DNA of 32,603 nt from Chitinophaga pinensis. GTDB taxonomy: Bacteria > Bacteroidota > Bacteroidia > 2-12-FULL-35-15. Numbering within the stretch: position 1 is the stretch's first letter; each line of letters begins with the position of its first letter. Under the pieces are notes generated by a model. The model had not been told where the DNA came from. It saw nothing but the letters and a program-made list of their open reading frames with translations, and did no database searches. Location of the stretch: positions 1 to 32,603 of the forward strand of contig CAMCYR010000037.1 in NCBI GenBank assembly GCA_945885475.1, written 5' to 3'. A program made the translations under genes and the position numbers. Below are positions 1 to 8,528 of this stretch, one piece after another.

Positions 1-1094
1 TTATCACCAAGAATTGCTCTAGGTTGATGATTGCTTTCAGCTTTGCTGAATTCTAAAAATAAATTGGTTGATTCTTTATAAAGAATTTTATCTAATTCTT
101 CTATAATTACTTTGTAATTACTATTTGAGCAATTGTAGATATCAATATCAAAGTATTCGTTATATTCGTCTAATACTTTTCCAATTTTTGTTTTATCATT
201 ACTGTAGTAATTATTTTTGGGATTGGTAACAAGCCAATCAATAAATTCAGACTTTATGTTTTGTGGATCTTCAAACTTTACATTTTCTTTCCTATCCACA
301 AAAATTAATTCATCGATTTTATTTTTCTCCTCAGTATCTTTTGTCATTTCAATATATTGCTGATTATTCTTCAATTTCAATAGTAATAAGTAATAGTAAT
401 TACCAAAGTTCAATAGTTTGGGAACCCCAAGAAATTTCAATTCGCGATAATGAATACAGAATTCGTCATAATTGAATATAGTGACATTGAAGAAGTAGTG
501 AGCCTCTAATTGCCATTGCTTATAAAATAAGGGGAAGGATTCCGAATCCTGAGAATTTTTTACAACTGAATAGAAATATGGTAATAATTGAAGAAAGCCT
601 AAACTGCTAGTTAAAAAATTCTTATGAATGCTAGTATCATTGAGGAAGGCACTATAGTTTTTACTTGACTTGATTTCATTGAAAAGTTGGACTATGCTAA
701 TTGTTTCGCCTTTAATTTCTCGACCATCATAAATAGTTATTAGGTGGTTGTTCAAACCTGCCCCACTTGGCGAGGTTCCTCTTAGTACAAAATCAATTCT
801 GTTCGCAAAAACATTTAATCTTTCAATGTCATTTGGCTTAAAAGTATAGTTCGAGTCTTTGAGGTCACGAATAACAGTCTTGATGTGTTCTTTTTCCTCA
901 GAACTTACATTAGCAATTTGGTCTTTTTCAATTCTATTCTCAATGTTAATGTCATTTGGTGAAAAGTCCGTATCTAATTGCAATTTTTTTAAATGAATTT
1001 CATTGAATTCAGAACATAAGTCAGCATAACTAATATTAGCTATTTCAGAACATACATTTTTTAGTTTAATGATTCTATCTTGCTTTATTCCCAT
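1..1094 (-). CDS. Unrecognised cassette protein, 3' end cut off by the window
   Basis: The reading frame is open from ATG at 1094 to the window edge with no stop, giving 364 residues of an unfinished protein. I do not recognise the family. It has no signal peptide or membrane segment; it is rich in Asn, Lys and aromatic residues. The last visible part reads FSKAESNHQPRAILGD and resembles, weakly, the stretch that precedes the ATPase or nuclease part of some McrB-like restriction proteins, but no P-loop lies in the visible part. It is the partial leftmost cassette: the attC-like repeat A starts 26 bp upstream of its start codon. As the other cassettes include nuclease-like genes, a defence role is possible but not shown. 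Confidence 0.8.
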   Translation of the reverse strand, partial: MGIKQDRIIKLKNVCSEIANISYADLCSEFNEIHLKKLQLDTDFSPNDINIENRIEKDQIANVSSEEKEHIKTVIRDLKDSNYTFKPNDIERLNVFANRIDFVLRGTSPSGAGLNNHLITIYDGREIKGETISIVQLFNEIKSSKNYSAFLNDTSIHKNFLTSSLGFLQLLPYFYSVVKNSQDSESFPLFYKQWQLEAHYFFNVTIFNYDEFCIHYRELKFLGVPKLLNFGNYYYLLLLKLKNNQQYIEMTKDTEEKNKIDELIFVDRKENVKFEDPQNIKSEFIDWLVTNPKNNYYSNDKTKIGKVLDEYNEYFDIDIYNCSNSNYKVIIEELDKILYKESTNLFLEFSKAESNHQPRAILGD

Positions 1095-1120
1095 TTTGTT
1101 GTTTCTGTTTTATTAATATT

Positions 1121-1256
1121 GGTGCTAACGGTTTGCGGGTTTAAGAAGTTGGCGATTTCGGAGCACAAAACTGTCAAGCCACCACAAATGTTGATGCGAG
1201 GTAGAATGTTCAATTAACCACTGAACCGCCAATTTCTTAAACCCGCTGTTACAAGC
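1121..1256. repeat. attC-like repeat A
   Basis: Palindromic cassette boundary of 136 bp. Left outer arm GGTGCTAAC (1121-1129), right outer arm GTTACAAGC (1248-1256); these do not pair with each other. The inner arms GCGGGTTTAAGAAGTTGGCG and CGCCAATTTCTTAAACCCGC pair over 20 bp with one mismatch. The right outer arm pairs exactly with the left arm of repeat B. The central loop shares blocks (such as ctgtcaa and taaccactgaac) with repeats C, E and F. Confidence 0.85.
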
Positions 1257-1282
1257 TGCCCTTCTGTCCACCGCTGTTACTG

Positions 1283-1690
1283 TCATAGTCGGATTATATT
1301 AATTGTCCAGTCAATAATTAGTAATGAAAAAAGCAAAAATTTGTATTTGTTACTTATGTCCTGTTTTACAAATTTGAAAAATGTTGTTTGCTGTCTAAAT
1401 ATGTCAACTGTCAACCAAGTTAGAGAAATAATAATTGCTGCCGTAAATGGAATACAAAGAATATTGTATGAAAATGATAACGGAATGTCGCCATTTACTA
1501 ATGCAAGTGTCGCTCGTCCCATACCGCAACCTGGGCAAGGAATACTAGTCGCCAATTTGAATAAACAAAGTGTCTGATGGTTATGATTAGAAAAAGTGTC
1601 CAGTAAAACCAATGCCAAATACCCACCGATTATGAAAATAATAGTCAGCAGATATTTAGCGAAGTAGTTTTGTTGAAGTTTAGTTTGCAA
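1283..1690 (-). CDS. DUF2752 family small membrane protein
   Basis: A 135-residue protein with the DUF2752 signature CPGCGMGRA around residues 52-60, followed by a hydrophobic segment, with further membrane segments at about 12-30, 80-100 and 118-133. The function of DUF2752 is unknown; the paired cysteines suggest metal or redox binding. No ATG is available: an in-frame stop lies a few codons upstream, and the best start is TTG at 1690, which overlaps the end of the TM2 gene by 11 bp, so translation is probably coupled. DUF2752 and TM2 genes are often neighbours in Bacteroidota. Both sit in one cassette between repeats A and B. Confidence 0.8.
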   Translation of the reverse strand: MQTKLQQNYFAKYLLTIIFIIGGYLALVLLDTFSNHNHQTLCLFKLATSIPCPGCGMGRATLALVNGDIPLSFSYNILCIPFTAAIIISLTWLTVDIFRQQTTFFKFVKQDISNKYKFLLFSLLIIDWTINIIRL

Positions 1691-2018
1691 TTTGAGTAAA
1701 AATTAGAAAGTTTTTTTCTTTCGTTGCTTTCATTATTAGGAATAAGTCTATAAAAGCCCAAATTCCAACGCCTCCACAAGTGAGCAATTTCCCAACTCCA
1801 AGTCCAGTTTGTCCAAGCATAAATCTGTCAACTCCAAGTCCACCTAAGAAAAGTGATACAATGAGTAATGTTGTTGGACTTTTATATTCGGCAGATTGTA
1901 TTGATAAAAATTTCTTGTCATCAATTTTTTCAAGTTGAGAGTGAATGATGCCAATTCTTTCGCCCGGAAATTTGCTGCCTGTTGTGGCGATAAACATGTC
2001 GATTTTACTTTGTTCCAT
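1680..2018 (-). CDS. TM2 domain-containing membrane protein
   Basis: A 112-residue protein with a soluble N-terminal part (about 1-45) and a TM2 domain: two membrane helices at about 49-67 and 78-97, joined by the typical turn [20 protein letters not shown]. The TM2 family is widespread; its function is poorly known. The start ATG at 2018 is clear. It is the first gene of its cassette and overlaps the DUF2752 gene by 11 bp. Repeat B ends its upstream side. Confidence 0.85.
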   Translation of the reverse strand: MEQSKIDMFIATTGSKFPGERIGIIHSQLEKIDDKKFLSIQSAEYKSPTTLLIVSLFLGGLGVDRFMLGQTGLGVGKLLTCGGVGIWAFIDLFLIMKATKEKNFLIFTQIAN

Positions 2019-2162
2019 TTTTATTTTTTTATGTTGTTTGAAATTATTCCAACAATTTAACGACTGTCAGATAAGGTCGGGTCTGATTGTAAAACTATTT
2101 TATTTTATGAAGTGTCTATGTAATTCTTTTGGTTCATTGTCGCTGTGTCGTTTTTTAGGGTT

Positions 2163-2297
2163 GCTTGTAACGGTTTGCGGCTAAAAGAAGTGGCGGCTTT
2201 GGAAAACTAAAATGTCTATACCTACCAAACTTAATTAGTTGTACAACTGTTTATATTCGCACTTCCCCCGCCATTTTTTTTAGGTGCTGTTATGGGC
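2163..2297. repeat. attC-like repeat B
   Basis: Palindromic cassette boundary of 135 bp. Left arm GCTTGTAAC (2163-2171) pairs with the right arm of repeat A; right arm GTTATGGGC (2289-2297) pairs with the left arm of repeat C. The two arms of B do not pair with each other. Inner arms include CTAAAAGAAGTGGCGG and CCGCCATTTTTTTTAG, imperfectly paired. Confidence 0.85.
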
Positions 2298-2302
2298 TGG
2301 TT

Positions 2303-2842
2303 TTATTTTATCATTTTCAATACTTTATTAAAGTCTGTATTAATATCTTCATAGATGCGTTTCATTTCAGCGTTATCTTTTATTTCAGAAGATTTTAAAG
2401 GTGAGTCACCATTGCAATCGTTTGATTTATTCAAAATTTTAATTATATTTTCATTTAAATCATAATATACCCTATACTCATTGCTACAAGCCTCTGACCC
2501 CGAAGATATAAATACAAAGAAAATTTTATTATTTTTTAAATAGTAAATTTTATCACTTATCCATTCATATCCACAAAATTTTGCATGATATGTAATATAA
2601 TCTTTTGAAATATGACAAAGTTCAGCAGTTTGTTCAAATGGCATTTTTTCAGAACTTGGATCAAAACCTTCATAATTAGTCATCTTACCCTTTTTACACT
2701 GTTTCGAAATATTTGAATTACTTAGTTTTGTGACTTCTCCATACATTTTTTTTATTTCCAAAATCCTAGATGAATTATCTTGGGAATAACAGGATGTAAA
2801 AATAGAATTTGCTAAAAAAAAGATAATAATAGAATATTTCAT
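2303..2842 (-). CDS. Cassette-borne lipoprotein of unknown function
   Basis: About 179 residues from ATG at 2842; a longer frame from GTG at 2863 is open, but the ATG places the hydrophobic signal sequence at the N terminus. MKYSIIIFFLANSIFTSC ends in a lipobox cysteine, so the mature protein is probably lipid-anchored. The mature part has several Cys (C-K-K-G, L-C-H, F-C-G-Y, A-C-S-N, D-C-N-G), which may form disulfides. I do not recognise a family. It is the only gene of the cassette between repeats B and C; the stop codon lies 5 bp from the core of repeat B. Confidence 0.75.
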   Translation of the reverse strand: MKYSIIIFFLANSIFTSCYSQDNSSRILEIKKMYGEVTKLSNSNISKQCKKGKMTNYEGFDPSSEKMPFEQTAELCHISKDYITYHAKFCGYEWISDKIYYLKNNKIFFVFISSGSEACSNEYRVYYDLNENIIKILNKSNDCNGDSPLKSSEIKDNAEMKRIYEDINTDFNKVLKMIK

Positions 2843-2986
2843 TTTGTTTTGCGTAGTCGCCACTTTTGTTTAATTATTGTCCGTTTTTTTAGAGTGGGTT
2901 CTGGTCTCCACTTTTTAATCTTTATCTTCTGTCACTCTGGGTGTTCAGCCCTTTAGCTTTCGCAGAACGACTTATTTTTTAAACTT

Positions 2987-3122
2987 GCCCATAACGTTTT
3001 GCAGCTACCCGAAGGGCGGGACTTTTACCACAAAACTTGATTTGAAAAACTAATGTTTGATTAACCACTAAACTGTCTTTGGAACACGAAACCCCGCCTT
3101 TTGGGTAGGTGCTGTTACAAGC
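2987..3122. repeat. attC-like repeat C
   Basis: Palindromic cassette boundary of 136 bp. Left arm GCCCATAAC (2987-2995) pairs with the right arm of B; right arm GTTACAAGC (3114-3122) pairs with the left arm of D. Inner arms CTACCCGAAGGGCGGG and CCCGCCTTTTGGGTAG pair with few mismatches although their sequence differs from the inner arms of A, which is covariation. Confidence 0.85.
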
Positions 3123-3192
3123 TGCCCTTCTCTCTGTCGTGGTTTGTCTGTCCTCTGTGACGCTTTGTCTGTGCTGCTGCATGGGCTGAAAT

Positions 3193-5400
3193 TTATTCTA
3201 TTACTCTATCAAATATTCCAACTACACTAAAGGTTTTTTCATTTATTGCATTTGGGTCAATTACAATATCTTGATATGAAGCGTCAAATGACTTTGGTTT
3301 CAGAATTATTTTTTCATGGTGCCAACTTTCTTCGTCAATAGCTTTTTGACTGTAATATTCCTTGAATGTATAACAAGAACCATAATCTAAATCTTGATGG
3401 TCGTAATACTCGGCAATGACCATTAAGCCATTTCTACTGCCGCCAGTATACCTTTTAAACAAAGCTATTTGACCATCTTGTACTATTTTGTTCATGGAGT
3501 TGCCAATTATTTTGCACGCAAAATGGTCTTGTGTAATTTTTATGCCATCAGGAACTACAATGAATTTTTCTTCAGGGATACTCTCATTAAATTTGAATTC
3601 ACCGGCAGCCACTTTTAAGGAGTATAATGGCACACTATTTTCAAACGGAATTAATTTAATTTCTTTTGACTCAGCTATCTCAATTATTGGGTTTTTATTT
3701 TCCTTGAATAAATAAATATGCTTTCTAAAATAATTTCTTAAATTTTCGTCACACACATAAATATAGCAACCTAATATGCCTCTGAGCAAAATAGTTTTGT
3801 AAATATTTACTACATAGTTTTTCAATATTGCGTTATCTCTTATTGTTGCAGTTCCATTTCTGTCTCTATAATTTTCTTTGACTATCTCTATTTCTTTTGA
3901 TATTGGATTGTATATTATTTCGGGTCCAAAAATTATTGCTGCATAATTGAGGTCATAACCTTGAGTGGTATGAATACAACCTACCTCTTGTGCATCAATA
4001 TCAGAATTGATGTAATCAATTGCAGTTGAGTTCCATTTTAGTTTAATATTTTCTATTTCTATATCATATGCATCAGGGTCATTCTGACTTATCCATGGCC
4101 AAGCGTAGCCAGCAATGAATCTTGAAAGCTGATGTTTTTCGTTCTTTTCTCTAAGTTCATTTACGAAATCAGAAAAATTCTCAAAAAGCAGCAAGTCATA
4201 ATTAATATCATTGTATTTGAACTCTTTATTCTTAAAAGTATTGTCTAATAAATTATTAACAAAATCAACAAACCCATTGCCACCTTTTACTCTGAACTGT
4301 GAATGTAATTTGACATTTATAGAGTTAGAAGCATTTTTTAAATTTTCAAAATCAACAGCATCAACATCAGATGGTTTGATAGATTGTTTAGCATCATAAA
4401 AATATAATACTTTATTTGACCTTAATTGAGTCCAAGCTAATTCCGAAGTGTTTAGTTTATCTAGTTTTAGTGCGTTACAAACCCTGTCATAAATTTTGAA
4501 GTATGGACCAAGATTCACTCTTTTTCTCAAACGATGAGATTCGTCCACAAATAGAATATCATATGATTCATATTCCAGATCTGAAGGGCCAATAACAAGA
4601 TTAGAATTTAAGCCATTAATGTTTCGAAAAACTTTTTTAATAGTTTTTCGAAAAGAACCCATTGCTATAACCAAACCCATTTTAGGATTGGGAAACTTTA
4701 TCTTTAATTGTTTTACCTTATCTACAAATTCTTTTTCGTCTTCAACGAATTCTCTATAATTAAAATCCTCGTCAGAAGTTAGCATTAACTTAAAAATAAA
4801 AATAGCAAGTATGGTTTTACCAGTGCCTGCGCCTCCTTCTACCAATATTGATTTTTTATTTTCAGATAGAAGCGCGTCAATTATTAGCATCAAATTCTTT
4901 CTTTGGTCGGCAGATAAGGTCTTATAGGGTGAATACTTAAACAAGTCGCTATTTGAGATATGTTCTAAACTATGCTGGGCAAGTCCGTTACTTATAAGAC
5001 CATTCCAAATATTTTTAAACATGTCCCAATAAAACTCATCTCTTTGATAATAAGAGTGATTTACCAATCCTAAATTGCCATTTAATAATTTGTATTTGCC
5101 ATCAGCATGTAAATATTTTATTAAATTGGATTCAATATCTAACGTAACCGATTTGTTGAATTTTCTACTCGAAATTAAGTGAGCTTCTTGTAAATGGCTT
5201 TTGCTTGGTGTTTGTAGATGTGCGAAAATTCGAGAATTAGTATCAATGGTTTCACCAACATAGGCTTGACTTACACCATTGTTATTTAAAATATATACGA
5301 CAGGCCAATTTTCGCTTACAAAATATTGTGATTGAATAGAATTCAATCCATTATTATTGAACGCAATCTTATTTATTTCAAAATCTAGGTTATAGTTCAT
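3193..5400 (-). CDS. GIY-YIG nuclease / DUF2075-like SF1 helicase / LexA-type S24 peptidase fusion
   Basis: A 735-residue three-part protein. Residues about 34-62 carry a GIY-YIG nuclease core (VYILNNNG...AYVGET). Residues about 165-550 form a superfamily 1 helicase-like ATPase of DUF2075 type: Walker A GGAGTGKT (189-196), Walker B ILFVDESH (282-289), SQFR (367-370), HTTQGYDLNYAAIIFGPE (477-494) and an arginine motif near 536-547. Residues about 591-690 resemble the S24/LexA peptidase fold: VAAGEF (597-602) looks like the LexA self-cleavage site, GNSM gives the Ser nucleophile (S635), and YTFKEYYS holds the likely Lys (K680). It overlaps the upstream pyrophosphohydrolase gene by 11 bp. GIY-YIG plus DUF2075 proteins are often linked to phage defence; self-cleavage as a switch is my inference. 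Confidence 0.85.
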   Translation of the reverse strand: MNYNLDFEINKIAFNNNGLNSIQSQYFVSENWPVVYILNNNGVSQAYVGETIDTNSRIFAHLQTPSKSHLQEAHLISSRKFNKSVTLDIESNLIKYLHADGKYKLLNGNLGLVNHSYYQRDEFYWDMFKNIWNGLISNGLAQHSLEHISNSDLFKYSPYKTLSADQRKNLMLIIDALLSENKKSILVEGGAGTGKTILAIFIFKLMLTSDEDFNYREFVEDEKEFVDKVKQLKIKFPNPKMGLVIAMGSFRKTIKKVFRNINGLNSNLVIGPSDLEYESYDILFVDESHRLRKRVNLGPYFKIYDRVCNALKLDKLNTSELAWTQLRSNKVLYFYDAKQSIKPSDVDAVDFENLKNASNSINVKLHSQFRVKGGNGFVDFVNNLLDNTFKNKEFKYNDINYDLLLFENFSDFVNELREKNEKHQLSRFIAGYAWPWISQNDPDAYDIEIENIKLKWNSTAIDYINSDIDAQEVGCIHTTQGYDLNYAAIIFGPEIIYNPISKEIEIVKENYRDRNGTATIRDNAILKNYVVNIYKTILLRGILGCYIYVCDENLRNYFRKHIYLFKENKNPIIEIAESKEIKLIPFENSVPLYSLKVAAGEFKFNESIPEEKFIVVPDGIKITQDHFACKIIGNSMNKIVQDGQIALFKRYTGGSRNGLMVIAEYYDHQDLDYGSCYTFKEYYSQKAIDEESWHHEKIILKPKSFDASYQDIVIDPNAINEKTFSVVGIFDRVIE

Positions 5401-5719
5401 CGTACTTTTTTGATGTTCCCTTTGCTTTGTCTACAGGATATTTTTCTCCATTTGTTTTGATTTTGTCCAAGACAATTTCTTTAACATCGAATCCATATTT
5501 CTCAGCTAGTAAAAAGGCAAATGAAAAAATATCGGCAAGTTCCTCCTTTACCTTTTCAGAATTTGCATCGTCTGCTTTCTTCCAAAGAAATAATTCTAAA
5601 AGCTCAGCAGATTCAATGCTTATAGCTAATGCCAAATCTTTTGGATTGTGGAATTGTTCCCAATCTCTTTCATTTCTGAATTTTAAAAGTGCTTGTATTA
5701 TTTCTTCGCTTTCTTTCAT
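5390..5719 (-). CDS. MazG-like nucleotide pyrophosphohydrolase
   Basis: A 109-residue all-alpha NTP pyrophosphohydrolase of the MazG / RS21-C6 (DCTPP1-like) type. The metal-binding acidic residues are visible in two helices: IESAELLELFLW (E36, E39) and EELADIFSF (E60, D63). The family hydrolyses (d)NTPs or modified nucleotides to monophosphates and pyrophosphate. It is the first gene of the cassette between repeats C and D and overlaps the helicase fusion gene by 11 bp, so the two are probably made together. That pairing suggests nucleotide depletion or sensing as part of a defence module; this is inference. Confidence 0.88.
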   Translation of the reverse strand: MKESEEIIQALLKFRNERDWEQFHNPKDLALAISIESAELLELFLWKKADDANSEKVKEELADIFSFAFLLAEKYGFDVKEIVLDKIKTNGEKYPVDKAKGTSKKYDEL

Positions 5720-5760
5720 TTTTAATATAATTTAAAAGTTGCTAGTGTTTCTTTAGGGTT

Positions 5761-5941
5761 GCTTGTAACGTTTGAGGCTAAACGATGTGCGGTATAGAAA
5801 GCACTTCAATGTCTAGCCGCACGAATTTAATTAATATTACTATCAGTTATGGCAAGCGCCAACAAAAAGTTTACACCGATGAAAAAATGCGCTTGCAACT
5901 TGCAGGTCCCACCGCATATTCGTTTAGCCTGTGTTAGCGGT
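5761..5941. repeat. attC-like repeat D (longest)
   Basis: Palindromic cassette boundary of 181 bp. Left arm GCTTGTAAC (5761-5769) pairs with the right arm of C; right arm GTTAGCGGT (5933-5941) pairs with the left arm of E. Inner arms GGCTAAACGATGTGCGG and CCGCATATTCGTTTAGCC pair imperfectly. The loop is longer than in the other copies and unrelated to them in sequence. Confidence 0.8.
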
Positions 5942-5947
5942 TCGGCT

Positions 5948-6931
5948 TTATTTTCTTTTTTGAGTTTCGTCTCGCGCATCTTGAATTGTTTTACTTGTCA
6001 ATAAAAGGTCAAGTGCTGACCAAACTCTCATACTTCTAACTATTTTTTTTCCCGCTTTTACTTCGTGTGCAGGTCGCATTGCTGCTCCTAAATGATACAA
6101 GTAATGCGGACTCCAAGTTTGTTTTGGAGCTCCCGTAAAATGAAGTGTCGGGTCTGTAAACACTTCGTATTTGTCAATGTGATGAATACTTTGAAGTTTA
6201 CCGTTGTAACGAAATGCAATGTAGTTCGGTGGTTCTGCTGGCCAACCGCCTTTGCTTCCGCCAACTGGGTGAAAGTATTTTGAATGATTGTTTACGATGT
6301 CTTGCCACGAGATAGTCCATTTGTCTGGTGTGCCGCTACCAAGCGAAACAACGTAAACCATATTGCTGTCAATTTTTTGCATACTGCTGATTTTGTTAAG
6401 ATAAATACTTAGTTCCTTTAAAAGTCTGTTTTCTGCATCACGTCCGATTGACTTTGAAGAAGAAGAGATTTTCTCAAGGTCGTTCCACGAAATTACTTCA
6501 ACAGGAATTTTCCGAATATCTTTAATGCCAAAGTGTGTTTTGGTATATGCAGGAATACTTTCATTAAAAATAACAATTCTTTTGTCTTTCGCTGTTGATG
6601 AAACAAACGTTGGTCTAGTTGCATATTTGTCAAGTTGGTCTTTTGTCGGAAAAACCCAACCACGTTTCGCTTCAATTATTATGTGAAATTCGTTGTCTTG
6701 AATGATTTCAAAGTCAGTAAAGCCTTTGTCTTTTTCGTGTGCTTGAAGTCTAATTTTTATCTTGTCAGGTTCATATGGCGTTTTGATTTTCAAATGTTGT
6801 AAGAACTTTTGAAGAAACGTTTTGCAATTCCCAAAGGCGTATCCAACACTATAAGAGATGTCGTTTTCTTTTTGTCCAAGTAGTTGAAAAATACTTTCAA
6901 TCTTGTCGTTAAATATGTATAAGTCCGCCAT
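5948..6931 (-). CDS. PD-(D/E)XK nuclease-like cassette protein
   Basis: A 327-residue soluble protein from ATG at 6931. Residues about 65-90 show a PD-(D/E)XK nuclease core: KGFTDFEI (D73) followed by a strand FHIIIEAKRGW with the E87-X-K89 motif. The rest, including the C-terminal half (about 195-327) with a conserved-looking segment around PHYLYHLGAAMRPAHE, I cannot assign. It stands alone in its cassette between repeats D and E; its stop codon lies 6 bp from the core of D. A restriction-like or defence function is plausible from the fold; the target is unknown. Confidence 0.75.
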   Translation of the reverse strand: MADLYIFNDKIESIFQLLGQKENDISYSVGYAFGNCKTFLQKFLQHLKIKTPYEPDKIKIRLQAHEKDKGFTDFEIIQDNEFHIIIEAKRGWVFPTKDQLDKYATRPTFVSSTAKDKRIVIFNESIPAYTKTHFGIKDIRKIPVEVISWNDLEKISSSSKSIGRDAENRLLKELSIYLNKISSMQKIDSNMVYVVSLGSGTPDKWTISWQDIVNNHSKYFHPVGGSKGGWPAEPPNYIAFRYNGKLQSIHHIDKYEVFTDPTLHFTGAPKQTWSPHYLYHLGAAMRPAHEVKAGKKIVRSMRVWSALDLLLTSKTIQDARDETQKRK

Positions 6932-6976
6932 TTATTTCTGATGTTTAATTGTCGTTTGCAGGCACGTCCTAAGCTG

Positions 6977-7112
6977 ACCGCTAACGTTTTGCAGATTGGC
7001 GATGGGCGGGCTTTTTAGTACAAAAGTTAGTTCGGAGAACTGAACTTTCTGCTACCACAAAACTGTCAAGCGGAGACGAAAACCCGCCTATTGCCAATGT
7101 GCTGTTATGGGC
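6977..7112. repeat. attC-like repeat E
   Basis: Palindromic cassette boundary of 136 bp. Left arm ACCGCTAAC (6977-6985) pairs with the right arm of D; right arm GTTATGGGC (7104-7112) pairs with the left arm of F. Inner arms ATTGGCGATGGGCGGG and CCCGCCTATTGCCAAT pair well with few mismatches. Confidence 0.85.
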
Positions 7113-7117
7113 TGGTT

Positions 7118-8296
7118 TTATTGTTTAATTATTTTGAACACTTGTTTCTTATTTTCTCCAATACTCAACGCATAAATTCCACCGGTTAAATTTCCCATTT
7201 CTATAATTGTATTCTCATAATTTATAAATCCAGATAAAATGGCTTTACCTAAATTGTCATAGATAGTATATGCCGTTCCAATAATTTTACAATCTGATTT
7301 TACATTGATTTGATGTGTGGTTGGATTCGGAAAAAGAGAAATTGCATTTTTTACATCAAAATCAGAAATGTCGGTAGATAAATTCAGATTAGAAAGCGCA
7401 AAACGAAATACCCCTTGTGCATTGGTAGCTGCAATTATGTAATTGTCGTTAAGTTCTAAATCAAAAATAGTCAAATCAGTTAAACCAGTATTGATTGCTG
7501 TCCAATTATTGCCATTATCTGTTGAGTAAAAAACACCTGCGCCAAAAGAGCCAGCAACAATTAACTGTGAGTTGCTGGCAAATCCCCTATAAGATCCTGA
7601 TGCAAGCCCTCCTCCCAATAATGTCCAATTTGCACCAAAATCTGTAGAGCGATAAACGCCTGTTCCAATTTGTCCACCAGCGAAAAGTATGTTTCCTTTG
7701 CTTTCTATGGCTCTAAAATTTGTAGAACCGCCTAAGCCATTATTAATTGGAATCCAGTTAGCTCCCCAATCAATACTTTTATAAATACCAGCGCCATTTG
7801 TTCCAACAAATAATGTGTCATTTATTGCTGTAATGCATCTTACATCTGTTGTTGATAAACCTGCTGCACTCCAATTATCTCCTTGGTTAGTTGACATAAA
7901 AACACCAGTTGGTCCTACATAAAACAATCTTGTGCCTGCATTTAATATTCCGCCTCCTAGTAAATTGATTAATCCAACACTTTTAGAAACCCAAGTTGCT
8001 CCATTGTCTGAGCTTCTAAAAGCACCTTGACTTGTGCAAGTATATATATAATTGTTATCCTTTGTAAAACCTCTTGTAGGACCAACATTGTCATTTCCGG
8101 TATTTGATAATGAATAATTTGCTGCACTATCAATGGAAAGGTAAGCTCCAGTTTGTCCTCCTGCAAAATTGTAGATGCCATTTGTTAATAATGACTGCAT
8201 ATTTAATCCAGCCGTTCCTGCAGATTGTTGCCATTGGCCATAAGCTGAAACGCTTAAGCAACAGAAAAAAAGAAATTGTAATGTTATTTTTTTCAT
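7118..8296 (-). CDS. Secreted BNR/sialidase-like repeat protein with type IX sorting domain
   Basis: A 392-residue exported protein. Residues 1-20 are a signal peptide (ending SAYGQ). The middle carries about six repeats of the form S-x-D-x-G-x-N-W (for example SIDWGANW, STDFGANW, STDNGNNW), as in BNR / Ycf48-like beta-propellers. The C terminus (about 318-392) is a type A type IX secretion sorting domain: LFPNPTTHQINV, then TIYDNLGKAIL and the end KQVFKIIKQ. It is therefore probably secreted or anchored on the cell surface. It is the only gene of the cassette between repeats E and F. Propellers of this kind bind ligands or act as scaffolds; no enzyme active site is evident. Confidence 0.88.
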   Translation of the reverse strand: MKKITLQFLFFCCLSVSAYGQWQQSAGTAGLNMQSLLTNGIYNFAGGQTGAYLSIDSAANYSLSNTGNDNVGPTRGFTKDNNYIYTCTSQGAFRSSDNGATWVSKSVGLINLLGGGILNAGTRLFYVGPTGVFMSTNQGDNWSAAGLSTTDVRCITAINDTLFVGTNGAGIYKSIDWGANWIPINNGLGGSTNFRAIESKGNILFAGGQIGTGVYRSTDFGANWTLLGGGLASGSYRGFASNSQLIVAGSFGAGVFYSTDNGNNWTAINTGLTDLTIFDLELNDNYIIAATNAQGVFRFALSNLNLSTDISDFDVKNAISLFPNPTTHQINVKSDCKIIGTAYTIYDNLGKAILSGFINYENTIIEMGNLTGGIYALSIGENKKQVFKIIKQ

Positions 8297-8373
8297 TTTA
8301 GATATTTTATTAAGTTTTTTTAAGACTAATTCCCTATCAAATAGTTTAATTTAGTTTGTGATTTTTCAAACTT

Positions 8374-8509
8374 GCCCATAACGGTTTGCAGCTACAAGAA
8401 GTTGGCGATTTCGAAGCACTAAACTGTCTGCCAGCACAAAACTTGATACGAAGCACAAAGCTTCATTTAACCACTGAACCGCCAATTTCTTGTAGGTGCT
8501 GTTATGTGC
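8374..8509. repeat. attC-like repeat F
   Basis: Palindromic cassette boundary of 136 bp. Left arm GCCCATAAC (8374-8382) pairs with the right arm of E; right arm GTTATGTGC (8501-8509) pairs with the left arm of G. Inner arms CTACAAGAAGTTGGCG and CGCCAATTTCTTGTAG pair with one mismatch. Close to A in loop sequence, different in the stem. Confidence 0.85.
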
Positions 8510-8528
8510 TGCCCTTTTTTCCTGCATA

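Noticed and set aside
263-475. 70-residue plus-strand frame near the left edge
   Set aside because: The opposite strand has a frame open over 364 codons with a start placed just after a cassette boundary.
2979-3182. 67-residue minus-strand frame
   Set aside because: It lies almost wholly inside the attC-like repeat C; its residues follow from the palindrome sequence and not from a protein family.
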